Source of the DNA: Halanaerobium saccharolyticum
GTDB lineage: Bacteria; Bacillota; Halanaerobiia; Halanaerobiales; Halanaerobiaceae
Reading direction: 5' to 3'
Assembly: GCF_003053565.1 (NCBI RefSeq)
Contig: NZ_QAXS01000006.1
Span: 1-64,000 of the forward strand
DNA: 64,000 bases
In this document: piece after piece, positions 55,390 to 64,000 of the stretch
How the letters are laid out: every line of letters begins with the position of its first letter
How positions within the stretch are numbered: the first letter of the stretch is position 1
Notes under the pieces: generated by a model
The model's database searches: none
What the model saw: only the letters and a program-made list of their open reading frames with translations
What the model was told of the DNA's origin: nothing
Position numbers and translations under genes: made by a program

Positions 55390-56373
55390 TTATTGTCTGT
55401 AAAGCAGACATCTAACCCGGTGCTTTTCATTGATCTGATACATCTCCGGCAGCTTTTTTGAACATTCCGGCATGGCTTTAGGACAGCGGGGGTGGAACCT
55501 GCAGCCTGAAGGTGGATTAACCAGACTCGGTATTTCTCCCTGAGTTGTCAGCTTATTTTCCTTAAAGTCTTTTTCCGGCTGTGGGGCAGCAGATCTGAGC
55601 AGCTGAGTGTAGGGATGATAGGCATTTTGAATAATCTCATCAGCCGGTCCCAGCTCCATCAGCATTCCGGCATACATAACTCCAATTCGATCTGCGATAT
55701 AACGAGCACCTGCCAGATTATGAGTTATATATAGGTAGGAGATATTATCCCGGTCTCTGAACTTTTTAATCATATTCATAATAATAATTCTAATTGAAAC
55801 ATCTAACATTGAGGTCGGCTCATCTGCTAAAAGTAAAACCGGCTCTACCGAAATTGCTCTGGCAATATTAATCCGCTGCAGCTGACCACCTGAGAGCTCA
55901 TGGGGGAATTTATCAATAAACTGCTCTGGCGGCTCCAGACCTACCTGAACTAAGACTTCTTTAATCTTGGCCTCCAGCTCACTTCTCTCTGCCAGCCCGT
56001 GGATCACGAAGGGCCTCTCTAAAATTCCCCTGATTGTATGAGTTGGATTTAAAGCGCCAAAGGGGTCCTGAAAAATCATCTGCACATTTTTGCGGTATTC
56101 TAAATTATTTTTCCTAACTTCCTGACCATAAATTTCCTGACCGTTGAAATAAATTTCACCTGAAGTAGGGCGGTGCAATTTTGCAACCACATTGGCAGTT
56201 GTTGTCTTTCCACTACCCGACTCTCCTACAATTGCCAGAATCTCTCCCTGATATAAAGAAAAGGAGATATCATCCATGGCGTGAACATATTCTTCTTTTC
56301 TGCCAAATTTTTTGACTGGAAAATGCATCGAGACCCTGTCCAGTTTTAGTATTTCCTTATTCAAGATTATCAC
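55390..56373 (-). CDS. Opp/Dpp-type ATPase (OppF-like), murein peptide importer
   Basis: 327 residues: Walker A GESGSGKTT, signature LSGGQLQR, Walker B LLLADEPTSMLD, and a C-terminal CRFHPRCPKAMPEC cysteine cluster. It overlaps the end of the OppD-like gene by 17 bases. Last gene of the importer unit. It lies just upstream of murR and may also power the murR-operon permeases, which lack an ATPase. Confidence 0.93.
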   Translation of the reverse strand: MIILNKEILKLDRVSMHFPVKKFGRKEEYVHAMDDISFSLYQGEILAIVGESGSGKTTTANVVAKLHRPTSGEIYFNGQEIYGQEVRKNNLEYRKNVQMIFQDPFGALNPTHTIRGILERPFVIHGLAERSELEAKIKEVLVQVGLEPPEQFIDKFPHELSGGQLQRINIARAISVEPVLLLADEPTSMLDVSIRIIIMNMIKKFRDRDNISYLYITHNLAGARYIADRIGVMYAGMLMELGPADEIIQNAYHPYTQLLRSAAPQPEKDFKENKLTTQGEIPSLVNPPSGCRFHPRCPKAMPECSKKLPEMYQINEKHRVRCLLYRQ

Positions 56374-57337
56374 TTCCCTGATATAAATAGCATTTCACCT
56401 GATGCTCATTTTCTAGTTCTTTAAACTCCGGCATCTCAGTTTTACAGATTTCCATTCTTTTTTCACAGCGCGGATAAAATGGACAGCCGGCCGGAGGATT
56501 TAGAAGATCAGGCGGCTTGCCCTCAATTCCACTCATTTCTTCAATCTCCCCGGTCAAAGGAGGAAAAGAATTCATTAAACCTTTGGTGTAGGGATGAAGT
56601 GGATTGGAATATATTTTAGCTGCCGGTCCAATCTCTAAAATTTTACCGGCATACATAATCGCCAGTTTATCTGATATTTCAACCAGCAGTGAGAGATCAT
56701 GGGTAATAAAGATAATTGAAAAATTAAATTCACTGCGCAGATCCTCAATTTTTTCGATAATATTTCGCTGCACAACTACATCCAGGGCAGTTGTCGGCTC
56801 GTCCATAATTACCAGATCCGGATTTAAAATCATGGCCATTGCAATCATTACCCGCTGTTTCATTCCTCCAGAAAGCTGATGAGGGTAGGCATCCAATCTG
56901 TCTTTTTGAATATCAACCAGCTCCAGCATTTCCTCTGCTCTTTTCCGGGCCTCTTTTTCTGAAATTCCTTTTTGATGGGCTTTTAAGGCATCAATTAACT
57001 GCTCACTGATCTTCATCACCGGATTTAAGGCATTCATTGCCGACTGAAAAACCATCGACATCTTCTGCCAGCGAAACTGCTTAATTTCCTTAGCAGAGAA
57101 GTCAACCAGATTGTCGCCTGAAAAGTTAATCTCACCGGAAAATATGGCCCCATTATCCTCTAATAAATTCATAATTGAATAAGCAAGAGTTGATTTGCCG
57201 CAGCCTGATTCGCCTGCAATTCCAATCAGCTCTCCTTTTTTAAGCTCAAAGGAGACATCATTTACGGCTAAAACTCTGCCCATTTTGGTTTGATAACCTG
57301 CTATTAAGTTCTGGACTTCTAATAATTTATCTGACAT
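56357..57337 (-). CDS. Opp/Dpp-type ATPase (OppD-like), murein peptide importer
   Basis: 326 residues: Walker A GESGCGKST, signature LSGGMKQR, Walker B LVIMDEPTTALD, then CPFYPRCEKRMEIC. It forms the ATPase heterodimer with the overlapping OppF-like protein, 5 bases after the permease gene. Drives uptake of short peptides; murein peptides by context. Confidence 0.93.
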   Translation of the reverse strand: MSDKLLEVQNLIAGYQTKMGRVLAVNDVSFELKKGELIGIAGESGCGKSTLAYSIMNLLEDNGAIFSGEINFSGDNLVDFSAKEIKQFRWQKMSMVFQSAMNALNPVMKISEQLIDALKAHQKGISEKEARKRAEEMLELVDIQKDRLDAYPHQLSGGMKQRVMIAMAMILNPDLVIMDEPTTALDVVVQRNIIEKIEDLRSEFNFSIIFITHDLSLLVEISDKLAIMYAGKILEIGPAAKIYSNPLHPYTKGLMNSFPPLTGEIEEMSGIEGKPPDLLNPPAGCPFYPRCEKRMEICKTEMPEFKELENEHQVKCYLYQGSDNLE

Positions 57338-57342
57338 TATAT

Positions 57343-58200
57343 CTACCTCTTTCTAATTTTCGGGTTTGATATCTCATCGATGGCAAAATTCATTAGGGCA
57401 AAGGAAGTTCCCAGTAAACCTATAAATAATCCGGGAGGTAAAAACCACCACCAGGCATTATAGAGTAAAGCTGCATTGTTCTGGGCCCAGTAGAGCATAG
57501 TTCCCCAGGTAACTGCTGAGATATTTCCGAGACCGATAAATTCTAATGTTGCCTCACCAATGACTGCTGCGATAGTTGAAGTAAAAAAGGTTGCCATAAC
57601 TAGAGAAATAATATTGGGTAAGATTTCTCTAAAAACAATTACCAGCGGTTTTTCGCCCAGGACCTCAGCCACTTTGACAAATTCTCTTTCTCTGACGGTT
57701 AAAACCTGAGAGCGAATTACTCTGGTTCCCCAGGCCCAGCCAGTAAAGGAAAGTACAAAGATAATTGGCCAGACACCTCGAATTGTAATATAGGAGGCAA
57801 TTACTATAATCAGCGGCAGACTGGGTATAACCAGAAAAATATTATTGATAAAGGAAATAATGTCATCGATAACTCCACCGTAGTAACCTCCCAGCAGACC
57901 AAGTGTCAGGGCAATAAAGGTTGTGATCACCCCGGTTACAATTCCCACCATTAATGAAAGTCTGGTCCCATAAATTAAGCGAGAAAATATATCATAACCC
58001 GCATGACTGGTTCCCAGAAGATGTTTGGAAGATGGTGCAGCTCTAAGCTGAAATTTACCTTCCTGATCACTGCTCTGTTTGGGATGATAGGGTGCAATTA
58101 AAGGAGCAAAAACCGCTATGAAAATAAAAATGGAAAGAATGATTACTCCCAGCAGAGCTTTGCGGTTTGTTATAAATAATTTTAGCATGTCTTTTATCAT
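57343..58200 (-). CDS. Opp/Dpp-type permease (OppC-like), murein peptide importer
   Basis: 285 residues, six helices. LLGTSHAGYDIFSR opens the permease domain; the EAA loop is around REFVKVAEVLGEKPLVIVFREILP. It overlaps the upstream permease gene by 4 bases (ATGA-type junction). Confidence 0.93.
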   Translation of the reverse strand: MIKDMLKLFITNRKALLGVIILSIFIFIAVFAPLIAPYHPKQSSDQEGKFQLRAAPSSKHLLGTSHAGYDIFSRLIYGTRLSLMVGIVTGVITTFIALTLGLLGGYYGGVIDDIISFINNIFLVIPSLPLIIVIASYITIRGVWPIIFVLSFTGWAWGTRVIRSQVLTVREREFVKVAEVLGEKPLVIVFREILPNIISLVMATFFTSTIAAVIGEATLEFIGLGNISAVTWGTMLYWAQNNAALLYNAWWWFLPPGLFIGLLGTSFALMNFAIDEISNPKIRKR

Positions 58201-59198
58201 TTTTTAGCACCATCCCTTACTCTTGGATCTAAGATCATAATTACTATATCGGCTATAAAGTTGGAAAATAAAACTCCGAGAATGATAAATAAAAATATCG
58301 CCTGTAAGAGGGGATAATCCTGCTGCTGTACTGCTTGATAGAGCATAAAACCTACTCCAGGATAGGAAAATACCATTTCAGTTAATAAACTGCCTCCGAT
58401 TACAAAACCTAAAGCCATGGCAAAACCTGAAACTGAAGGCAGGATGGCATTTTTGGCTGCATACAAATTTTTAATTCTGCTCATTGATAAGCCCTTTGCT
58501 TTAGCAACTGTTATATAGTCTTCTGCCAGAACATTGATCATATTATTGCGGATGGTTAAAATCCAGTAGCCCATGGAAGTAATAGTAATTGTCATTCCCG
58601 GTAAAATACCGTGATAGAGAATAGACTTTATGTACTCCCAGCCATCTGCAGGCATTAAACCTACTTTTGTAGCTCCACCCAGCGGAAAAATAGGGTTATT
58701 AAAGGCTAAAAAATAAACTAAAATCAAACCAAACCAGAAATAGGGAAATGATCGAATAAACAGAAATAAGCCGAGCACTGCATCGGAAATTCTGCTCTTC
58801 CGCTTCCAGGCCAGAGTAATTCCAATTAAAGTTCCAAAAAGAAAACTTAAAACTGTAGAAATTCCCATTAAACCAATGGTCCAGGGCAGTGCTTTCCTTA
58901 AGACATTCCAGACCGGAGTAGGATAATGGCTGATTGAAATTCCCAGATCACCGTGTAGTAAATCGATCAAATAGTCTTTATACTGAATAATTATATTCTT
59001 ATCAGTTTCCAAACCAAAGGCATTGCGCACTGCATTAATTGCTGCAGGTTCAAGACCTTCCAGCCTCTGAATTAGAATTGTTGCTGGATCTCCTGGCATC
59101 AAACGCGGCAGCATAAAATTTATTGTTAGAGCAATAAAAATTGCAAATACAAGCCAGAGTATCCGCCGCAGAAAATATTTCATCTTCTTCCTCCTCAT
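58197..59198 (-). CDS. Opp/Dpp-type permease (OppB-like), murein peptide importer
   Basis: 333 residues, six helices. Two in-frame ATGs (codons 1 and 6) compete; either is near GGAGGAAG. MPGDPATILIQR and FSYPGVGFMLYQAVQQQDYPLL are subfamily marks shared with the OppB-like protein at 32985. Follows the binding-protein gene after a hairpin. Confidence 0.93.
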   Translation of the reverse strand: MRRKKMKYFLRRILWLVFAIFIALTINFMLPRLMPGDPATILIQRLEGLEPAAINAVRNAFGLETDKNIIIQYKDYLIDLLHGDLGISISHYPTPVWNVLRKALPWTIGLMGISTVLSFLFGTLIGITLAWKRKSRISDAVLGLFLFIRSFPYFWFGLILVYFLAFNNPIFPLGGATKVGLMPADGWEYIKSILYHGILPGMTITITSMGYWILTIRNNMINVLAEDYITVAKAKGLSMSRIKNLYAAKNAILPSVSGFAMALGFVIGGSLLTEMVFSYPGVGFMLYQAVQQQDYPLLQAIFLFIILGVLFSNFIADIVIMILDPRVRDGAKK

Positions 59199-59267
59199 TT
59201 TAAAAAATAATTTAATTTTTTGCTGTTTTAAAATTATTTTTGCTAATATCTCGCACCATTAATCTGA

Positions 59268-59297
59268 ACAAACCCCCGACTTCAATCGAGGGTTTGT
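59268..59297 (-). terminator. Hairpin between binding-protein and permease genes
   Basis: ACAAACCCTCGA and the GGGGGTTTGT arm pair around TTGAAGTC on the minus strand; the tail is only TTCAGATT. Partial terminator or stabiliser. Confidence 0.6.
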
Positions 59298-59354
59298 CAG
59301 AAACTTAACTAATCTTTTTTATTTTAGCTTTATCTTAAAAAGCTTTATTTCTAT

Positions 59355-61016
59355 TTATTCAACAGGCTGTAAGTTTAAGAATACAGGCATCTTAGCCATT
59401 CCTGCTGTAGAAGGTGCAGTATATGGATCTTCTTCACTTGGCCAGCCGACAAAGTTTCTGGTAGAATATTCAAACCAGACAGGATTGAAAAAGAGTGGTA
59501 CCATTGGTGTATCATCCAGAAATTCTGAAACAATAACATTTAATAGTTCAATCTGTTCAGCCTTATCTGCTGTTTTACTGTATTCTGCTATTGCCTGGTC
59601 AACCTCTTCATTTCTGTATCTAACCTGCGAATGACCTGTTGCTGCTTCCCCAATTGGTGCATAGTGGCGGGAAGGCAGAATATTATTGAACTGATAATAA
59701 GGTGAAAAACCAGAATTGGTATAGTCAATCGACAGCTTATAATCTCCATTAATTATATTATCATTAAATGGTGAAGGCCAGGACACCTGTCTTACCTGGG
59801 CATCAATACCAATTTCATTCAGCTGAGTACTAACTGTTTCTACTGCTGTAATCCAGTCTGTCCAGCCAGTAGGTACATAAAGCTCAAATGAAAGTTCTTC
59901 TCCATCTCTAGCCATAATACCATCATCATTTTTGCTGTAACCTTCTTCATTCAACACTGCTTCTGCTGCTGCAGGATCAAATCCCCAGTTATTAGCAAGG
60001 GTCACATCAGTTAACCAGTCCATATAGCCCATCTTGACACCACTGTGGTGAGCTGGAACTGCTCCTGAATTCATAATTGTAGTAATTTCTTCCTGATCGA
60101 TGGCCATCGCTAAAGCTCTGCGGACATTTCTGTTAGAAAACGGCTCTTTACCATTATTTAAATTAAGATATACAATATTACCCTCCGGCAGCCAGTAATG
60201 ATTGTGTTCTGGATCTCTCTGAACAAAGGTCTGCTCAATATTAGAAATGAAGTAGGTACCCCAGTCAACTTCACCGGAGATAATCTTCATTGCAGCCTGA
60301 GAGTTTCCAGTTGCACTAACATACTGAACTCCATCTACATAAGGAAGTGGCTCCCCATCTTCACCCAGCTGCCAGTAGTCAGGGTTACTTTTCAATCTAT
60401 ATGACTGCTCGGCAAAGGTGCCTTCTTCAAACATAAAGGGTCCTGTTCCTACAGGATTTTCATTTCCACTCCACTTCGAAGGATCTTCTACATCCTTCCA
60501 GATATGTTCAGGTACAATATAGATACTTCCGACCTGAGGAATAACTGTAGTATTAACTCCATCAAAAACAAATTCTACTGTATAATCATCAAGCTTATTA
60601 ACTTCTTCTAATCCCTGGCCCCAGATTCCAGCAAGGTCAAGTGCCTGATCTTCTTCAGCCAGTTTGAGAGTAAAAATAACATCATCAGCATTAAACTCTT
60701 CTCCATCATTCCATTTTACATTTTCTCTTAAATTAAATCTTAGAGTTTTAAGGTCTTCTGACCACTGATAGCTTTCTGCCAGCCAGGGCTCAATTTCTCC
60801 CTTATAGGAGTTGGCAAAAACTAAAGTTTCATAAAATCCACCAAAGGTTGAGTGAAGAGCATTTGGAGAAAACGGATTAAAGTTCTTTACTAAAACCCCC
60901 TGCTTACTTGCTGTAACATTAACAATTCCACCTCTATTTACTTCCTGCGCCATTACTCCTGCTGTCACTGTTAAAAGTAAAAATGTAATCATTAAAAAAA
61001 TTAATTTTTTCTGCAC
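59355..61016 (-). CDS. Family 5 solute-binding protein, murein peptide importer
   Basis: 553 residues. GTG start 8 bases after AGGAGG. Signal peptide about 1-23 (LIFLMITFLLLTVTAGVMAQ), no lipobox, so periplasmic. DppA/OppA fold with VKWNDGEEFNADDVIFTLK and NPVGTGPFMFEEG. Directly downstream of ykfB and ykfC, the genes for murein-peptide breakdown, so L-Ala-gamma-D-Glu-type peptides are likely ligands. Sequence resembles the binding protein at 34053 more than that at 51720, judging by the shared LEPA/LQPVE-like C-termini and VPLWHNGLW/VPLFFNPVW motifs. Confidence 0.92.
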   Translation of the reverse strand: MQKKLIFLMITFLLLTVTAGVMAQEVNRGGIVNVTASKQGVLVKNFNPFSPNALHSTFGGFYETLVFANSYKGEIEPWLAESYQWSEDLKTLRFNLRENVKWNDGEEFNADDVIFTLKLAEEDQALDLAGIWGQGLEEVNKLDDYTVEFVFDGVNTTVIPQVGSIYIVPEHIWKDVEDPSKWSGNENPVGTGPFMFEEGTFAEQSYRLKSNPDYWQLGEDGEPLPYVDGVQYVSATGNSQAAMKIISGEVDWGTYFISNIEQTFVQRDPEHNHYWLPEGNIVYLNLNNGKEPFSNRNVRRALAMAIDQEEITTIMNSGAVPAHHSGVKMGYMDWLTDVTLANNWGFDPAAAEAVLNEEGYSKNDDGIMARDGEELSFELYVPTGWTDWITAVETVSTQLNEIGIDAQVRQVSWPSPFNDNIINGDYKLSIDYTNSGFSPYYQFNNILPSRHYAPIGEAATGHSQVRYRNEEVDQAIAEYSKTADKAEQIELLNVIVSEFLDDTPMVPLFFNPVWFEYSTRNFVGWPSEEDPYTAPSTAGMAKMPVFLNLQPVE

Positions 61017-61203
61017 TAAAATTACCTCCTGTTTAAGTTCTAAAGAATAATTAAATTAAAAATTTTTAAAAAACTGAAATCTCACCCCCGGCATTTTGTC
61101 CTCTCTATTTACTTATATTCAACAGAATAATAAAATTTCCTTTATTTTTTTGAAAATTGTTAAAATAATTTTACTGTGATGATAAAAAAATGAACCTGCT
61201 GCT

Positions 61204-62295
61204 TTATACCACCTCGATCAGATTATATATATCTTCAATTCCCAGGCCATTTTTAGCAGGGAAACTAATCTCAGGTCCATTGATGATCATCCCACCAACA
61301 ACAGGATCTTCTGCCAGATATAGGGGAGCATCCAGATCAAGTCTGGTGATATTCTTTTTAGCTGCTGCCAAATGAGCTGCTGCAGTTACAGAAACTTTTG
61401 CCTCCAGCATACTACCGAGCATTACTTCTATTCCATAGGCTTCTGCAATGGCATTAATTTTTAAAGCATTGTAAATCCCACCGGCTTTCATCAATTTGAT
61501 GTTTATCAGATCACAGGCCTGCATTTTTAGTAAACGGAGACAGTCCTGAGCACTAAAGAGACTTTCATCTGCCATCACTGGAGTCAGTACATTGTCTCTG
61601 ACAAATTTAAGGCCCTCATAGTCTGCTGCCTTAACCGGCTGTTCAATTAATTCTGGATTCAGATTTTCAGCTTCCATAGTTTTGATAATCGATACAGCTT
61701 TTTTTGGCTGCCAGCCCTGATTTGCATCAAGTCTAATTTTAATCTGATCTCCAACTGCTTTTCGGACTGCTCTAAATCTTTCCAGATCTTTTTGATAACC
61801 CTTACCAACCTTTAATTTTAAAACCTGATAACCATCTTTAACTGCCTGCAGTGCGTCTTCTTTCATTTCAGCAGGAGAATTGACACTGATTGAGAGATCA
61901 GAGACGAGCTTATTTTGATAGCCTCCAAGAATTTTATAGAGCGGCACCCCTAATTTTTGGGCAAAAAGATCATAAACTGCCATTTCTACTGCCGCTTTGG
62001 CACTGTTATTATTGACTGCAGACTCTTCAATTAAAAAATGTATTTTTTCTATATTTTCAATCTCTTCATCAATTAACAAAGGCTTAATTTTATTTTTAAT
62101 AATTCCCCTGATGCTCTGGTTAGTATCTCCAGTAATTACAGCTGTCGGCGGCGCCTCTCCAAAACCCACCTGGCCCGTATCGGTTTCAATTTTGATTATT
62201 GTCTCTGCTGCAGTTTTGACAGTTCTTAAGGAAGTTTTAAATTCTTTTTTAAGTGGTACATTTAATGAAAAAATTTTAATGTCTTTGATTTTCAT
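61204..62295 (-). CDS. ykfB: L-Ala-D/L-Glu epimerase (dipeptide epimerase, enolase superfamily)
   Basis: 363 residues, family length. Converts L-Ala-D-Glu from murein into L-Ala-L-Glu, which ordinary peptidases can split. Enolase-superfamily capping domain (1-120) and barrel. Base pair lysines in LKLKVGKG (KxK) and INIKLMKAGG; Mg ligands in RLDANQGW, ELIEQP and MADESLF. It ends 16 bases after ykfC starts downstream in gene order. Cytoplasmic. Confidence 0.95.
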   Translation of the reverse strand: MKIKDIKIFSLNVPLKKEFKTSLRTVKTAAETIIKIETDTGQVGFGEAPPTAVITGDTNQSIRGIIKNKIKPLLIDEEIENIEKIHFLIEESAVNNNSAKAAVEMAVYDLFAQKLGVPLYKILGGYQNKLVSDLSISVNSPAEMKEDALQAVKDGYQVLKLKVGKGYQKDLERFRAVRKAVGDQIKIRLDANQGWQPKKAVSIIKTMEAENLNPELIEQPVKAADYEGLKFVRDNVLTPVMADESLFSAQDCLRLLKMQACDLINIKLMKAGGIYNALKINAIAEAYGIEVMLGSMLEAKVSVTAAAHLAAAKKNITRLDLDAPLYLAEDPVVGGMIINGPEISFPAKNGLGIEDIYNLIEVV

Positions 62296-62311
62296 TCTAA
62301 TCTCTCCTTTT

Positions 62312-63655
62312 TTAGCTGGTGATTTTTGTAGCCGTAGAAAATTTTTCTAAATAACTGAGCTGTTCACTTTTTAAAAATTGTTCTAGATCCATTATAAAAA
62401 CACTCCTGATTGACTTTGCCTGCAGTTTTCCTCTTTGATCGAGCTCCCCATAACCGGAAGCTGCATGAATCAAATAATTCTTCCCTGCTGACTCTCCCAG
62501 ATAAAGCATAATATGGCCCGGCATATGTAAAATGTCACCCGGCTTTAATTTTTCTAAAATAATTTTTCTTGCTTTTAAATCTCCCCTAAAGATTTGCTTT
62601 GCAAACGGGATCAATTTTTCCTGTAGATCAGCATTGCGGGGAAACTCAAAACCAAAAGTTCTGAAGATATCCATAATAAAGCGGGAACAGTCTCTTCTTT
62701 TAACTGCACCACCCCAGTCATATCTTTCTCCCAGCATTTTAAAAGCCTGTTTGATAATATTTTGCTGATTAAATTTAAGAAATCCCAGGTTGAGATCTCT
62801 GGCTGAGGCCACTATTCCCTGTTTTAGTTCTAAATAACCTCTGTCATCCTTTGTCGGCAGCCAGACTAAATAGTTATTTAAATTAGACTGAGCATGGGGG
62901 TGGGCGGCTGGAATTTCGCTTATGCCTGAATCCTTAACCAGCGGTATTTTATCCCCCATCTGAAAAAATAGATTGGCTGTCTCCGGGGCAAAGGGATTTG
63001 GCTCAGTTTCAAGATAGCTTTCTCTGACTACTAAAAACTGATCAGTATTTAAATAATCTCTGGCAGTTTTTAGATCCTCAGTTAGGGCAATATTTTCTTT
63101 TTTAACCCAGCCGGTCATCAATTTTGCTTTGATATAAAAATATTTTCGGTCACTGCTTTCATATAAAATCAGCAGGGGAGTACCAGGCGAAAGAGCTGTC
63201 AGCTGCAGCAGATCCTGATCACCGCTGAATTTTTCAGAGGCAAAAACTTCTTCTGTCGGCAGGGCTCTAACAGCTGATCTCCTGATCAAAATTCCGCTCT
63301 CAACCTGATTGCCCTCTTTAACTGAATTAAGATTACAGTTAGCTATAATCTTTTCTTTTGTTTTTTGAGCCAGCAGCTCTCCTCTTAAATTAAAATAATC
63401 TCTTTTAGGATCAATTTTTCTACTGAAAGTATTTCTAATCATTTCTTTCAGCTCAGATTTTTGATAACTCTCTGGGACAGATTCCAGATTAAAATAATAA
63501 TCAGTAAAATTATTTTCCTCGGCTTTAAGAGCAGTTTTATTATTAATCTCTTCAACTTCTTGATAGTTTAAAATGCTCTCAGCTGCTGAATCATTAAGCC
63601 AGAATTCAGCTTTTAACATTTCTTTTTTGACACTGGGGGCTAAATTAATTTTCAC
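62312..63655 (-). CDS. ykfC: NlpC/P60 gamma-D-glutamyl-L-diamino acid endopeptidase (YkfC-like)
   Basis: 447 residues from a GTG that has AAGGAG 9 bases before it; an ATG 16 codons earlier has no such site. It splits L-Ala-gamma-D-Glu from diaminopimelate. N-terminal stabilising region, two SH3-type domains (about 115-190 and 200-280), then NlpC/P60: catalytic Cys in VKRRDCSRF, His in MPGHIMLYLG, third residue His in LIHAASGYGE. No signal peptide, as in other cytoplasmic YkfC-type enzymes. It stands directly upstream of ykfB, whose substrate it makes. Confidence 0.9.
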   Translation of the reverse strand: MKINLAPSVKKEMLKAEFWLNDSAAESILNYQEVEEINNKTALKAEENNFTDYYFNLESVPESYQKSELKEMIRNTFSRKIDPKRDYFNLRGELLAQKTKEKIIANCNLNSVKEGNQVESGILIRRSAVRALPTEEVFASEKFSGDQDLLQLTALSPGTPLLILYESSDRKYFYIKAKLMTGWVKKENIALTEDLKTARDYLNTDQFLVVRESYLETEPNPFAPETANLFFQMGDKIPLVKDSGISEIPAAHPHAQSNLNNYLVWLPTKDDRGYLELKQGIVASARDLNLGFLKFNQQNIIKQAFKMLGERYDWGGAVKRRDCSRFIMDIFRTFGFEFPRNADLQEKLIPFAKQIFRGDLKARKIILEKLKPGDILHMPGHIMLYLGESAGKNYLIHAASGYGELDQRGKLQAKSIRSVFIMDLEQFLKSEQLSYLEKFSTATKITS

Positions 63656-63728
63656 AGATAAAAACTCCTTTAAAATTATTTTCTGATGTTTAAAGATAAT
63701 CACTATTCTGATATTTCATTCCAAAAAT

Positions 63729-63758
63729 TTTCTCTCTGCTGCTGAATAACAGAGAGAA
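63729..63758 (-). terminator. Leader hairpin (possible attenuator) before ykfC
   Basis: TTCTCTCTG and CAGAGAGAA pair around an 11-12 base loop, followed by AATTTTTGG on the minus strand. It begins about 10 bases after the -10 box, so it lies in the very start of the ykfC leader. Confidence 0.6.
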
Positions 63759-63767
63759 GTTTTAATA

Positions 63768-63796
63768 ATTATATCTAATAACAAATTAAATAACAA
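63768..63796 (-). promoter_or_regulatory. Promoter of the ykfC-ykfB-opp unit
   Basis: TTGTTA (63791-63796), a 17-base spacer and TATAAT (63768-63773) on the minus strand. Confidence 0.65.
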
Positions 63797-63833
63797 TTGT
63801 TTTAGCCAATTTTTATCTATTAAATAGAAAAAT

Positions 63834-63870
63834 CCTAAAAAGGACAGTTTAAACTGCTGCCCCTTTTAGG
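63834..63870 (-). terminator. Terminator of the gene at the right edge
   Basis: CCTAAAAGGGGCAG and CTGTCCTTTTTAGG pair (one mismatch) across an AGTTTAAA-like loop, followed by ATTTTTC on the minus strand. Confidence 0.8.
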
Positions 63871-63923
63871 AATTAAATCCAGATATTATTTAATTGTTAA
63901 AATGATTATTTATTACTTAACTA

Positions 63924-64000
63924 TTATGCTTTAATTAAAATATCCACACCATAAGCTGCTAAACCTATCTCACTTAACTTTTTACCACTAATCAGACTTT
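63924..64000 (-). CDS. C-terminal end of an unidentified minus-strand gene (partial)
   Basis: An open frame enters from the right edge and ends at TAA 63924-63926, followed after about 50 bases by a good terminator, which supports a real gene. The last residues are KLSEIGLAAYGVDILIKA. I cannot name a family from 24 residues. Confidence 0.6.
   Translation of the reverse strand, partial: SLISGKKLSEIGLAAYGVDILIKA

Overview
The window looks like a chromosomal segment of a low-GC, strictly fermentative, diderm Firmicute, most probably Halanaerobium or a close relative in Halanaerobiales. This is inferred from the AT-rich sequence, the gene families, strong AGGAGG ribosome binding sites, and the fact that all four ABC substrate-binding proteins carry ordinary signal peptides without a lipobox cysteine, as expected for a periplasm. 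No rRNA, tRNA or CRISPR array was seen.

Layout. (1) 1-4.6 kb: a truncated sigma-54 N-terminus beside a possible foreign gene end, deoD, a repeat-bearing lipoprotein of unknown function, an aldo/keto reductase, and three very small genes (32, 42 and 41 codons) that share a near-identical leader. Two of the three have consensus TTGACA-N16-TATAAT promoters. They form an apparently undescribed peptide family. (2) 4.6-9.2 kb: a heterodimeric ABC exporter pair and a CE7 acetyl esterase. (3) 9.3-36 kb: a beta-mannan/galactomannan utilisation region. Secreted GH26 mannanase cuts the polymer. An Lpl-type sugar importer and an Opp-type oligosaccharide importer take up the fragments. GH36 alpha-galactosidase, CE7 esterase, GH2 beta-mannosidase, GH1 glycosidase, an epimerase and two GH130 phosphorylases then process the oligosaccharides. 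Control appears to come from a YesM/YesN two-component system, for which I see a tandem 21-bp operator, and from a divergent LacI-family repressor beside two palindromic promoters. A chemoreceptor gene sits directly upstream of the beta-mannosidase. (4) 37.4-38.7 kb: an IS256-family element abutting, and apparently replacing, the 5' end of a GltD-like Fe-S flavoprotein gene. (5) 40.6-43.2 kb: methionine synthesis (metA of the acetyl-CoA type, then metY behind a SAM-I riboswitch). (6) 43.3-63.7 kb: a long peptidoglycan-recycling region. It holds murR, murQ, an importer without ATPases, namZ, amiE, a murein-sugar kinase, nagZ and anmK, then a complete Opp-type importer and the peptide-degrading pair ykfB/ykfC.

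Nearly everything except lacI, the transposase and the GltD-like gene is on the minus strand. In the mannan region, mannooligosaccharides would be cut by GH2, or shortened by GH130 phosphorolysis with the epimerase making mannosyl-glucose, so that part of the glycosidic energy is kept as mannose-1-phosphate. In the murein region, NamZ, NagZ and AmiE release sugars and peptides, MurK and AnmK make MurNAc-6-phosphate for MurQ, and YkfC/YkfB convert the murein peptide to ordinary L-Ala-L-Glu.
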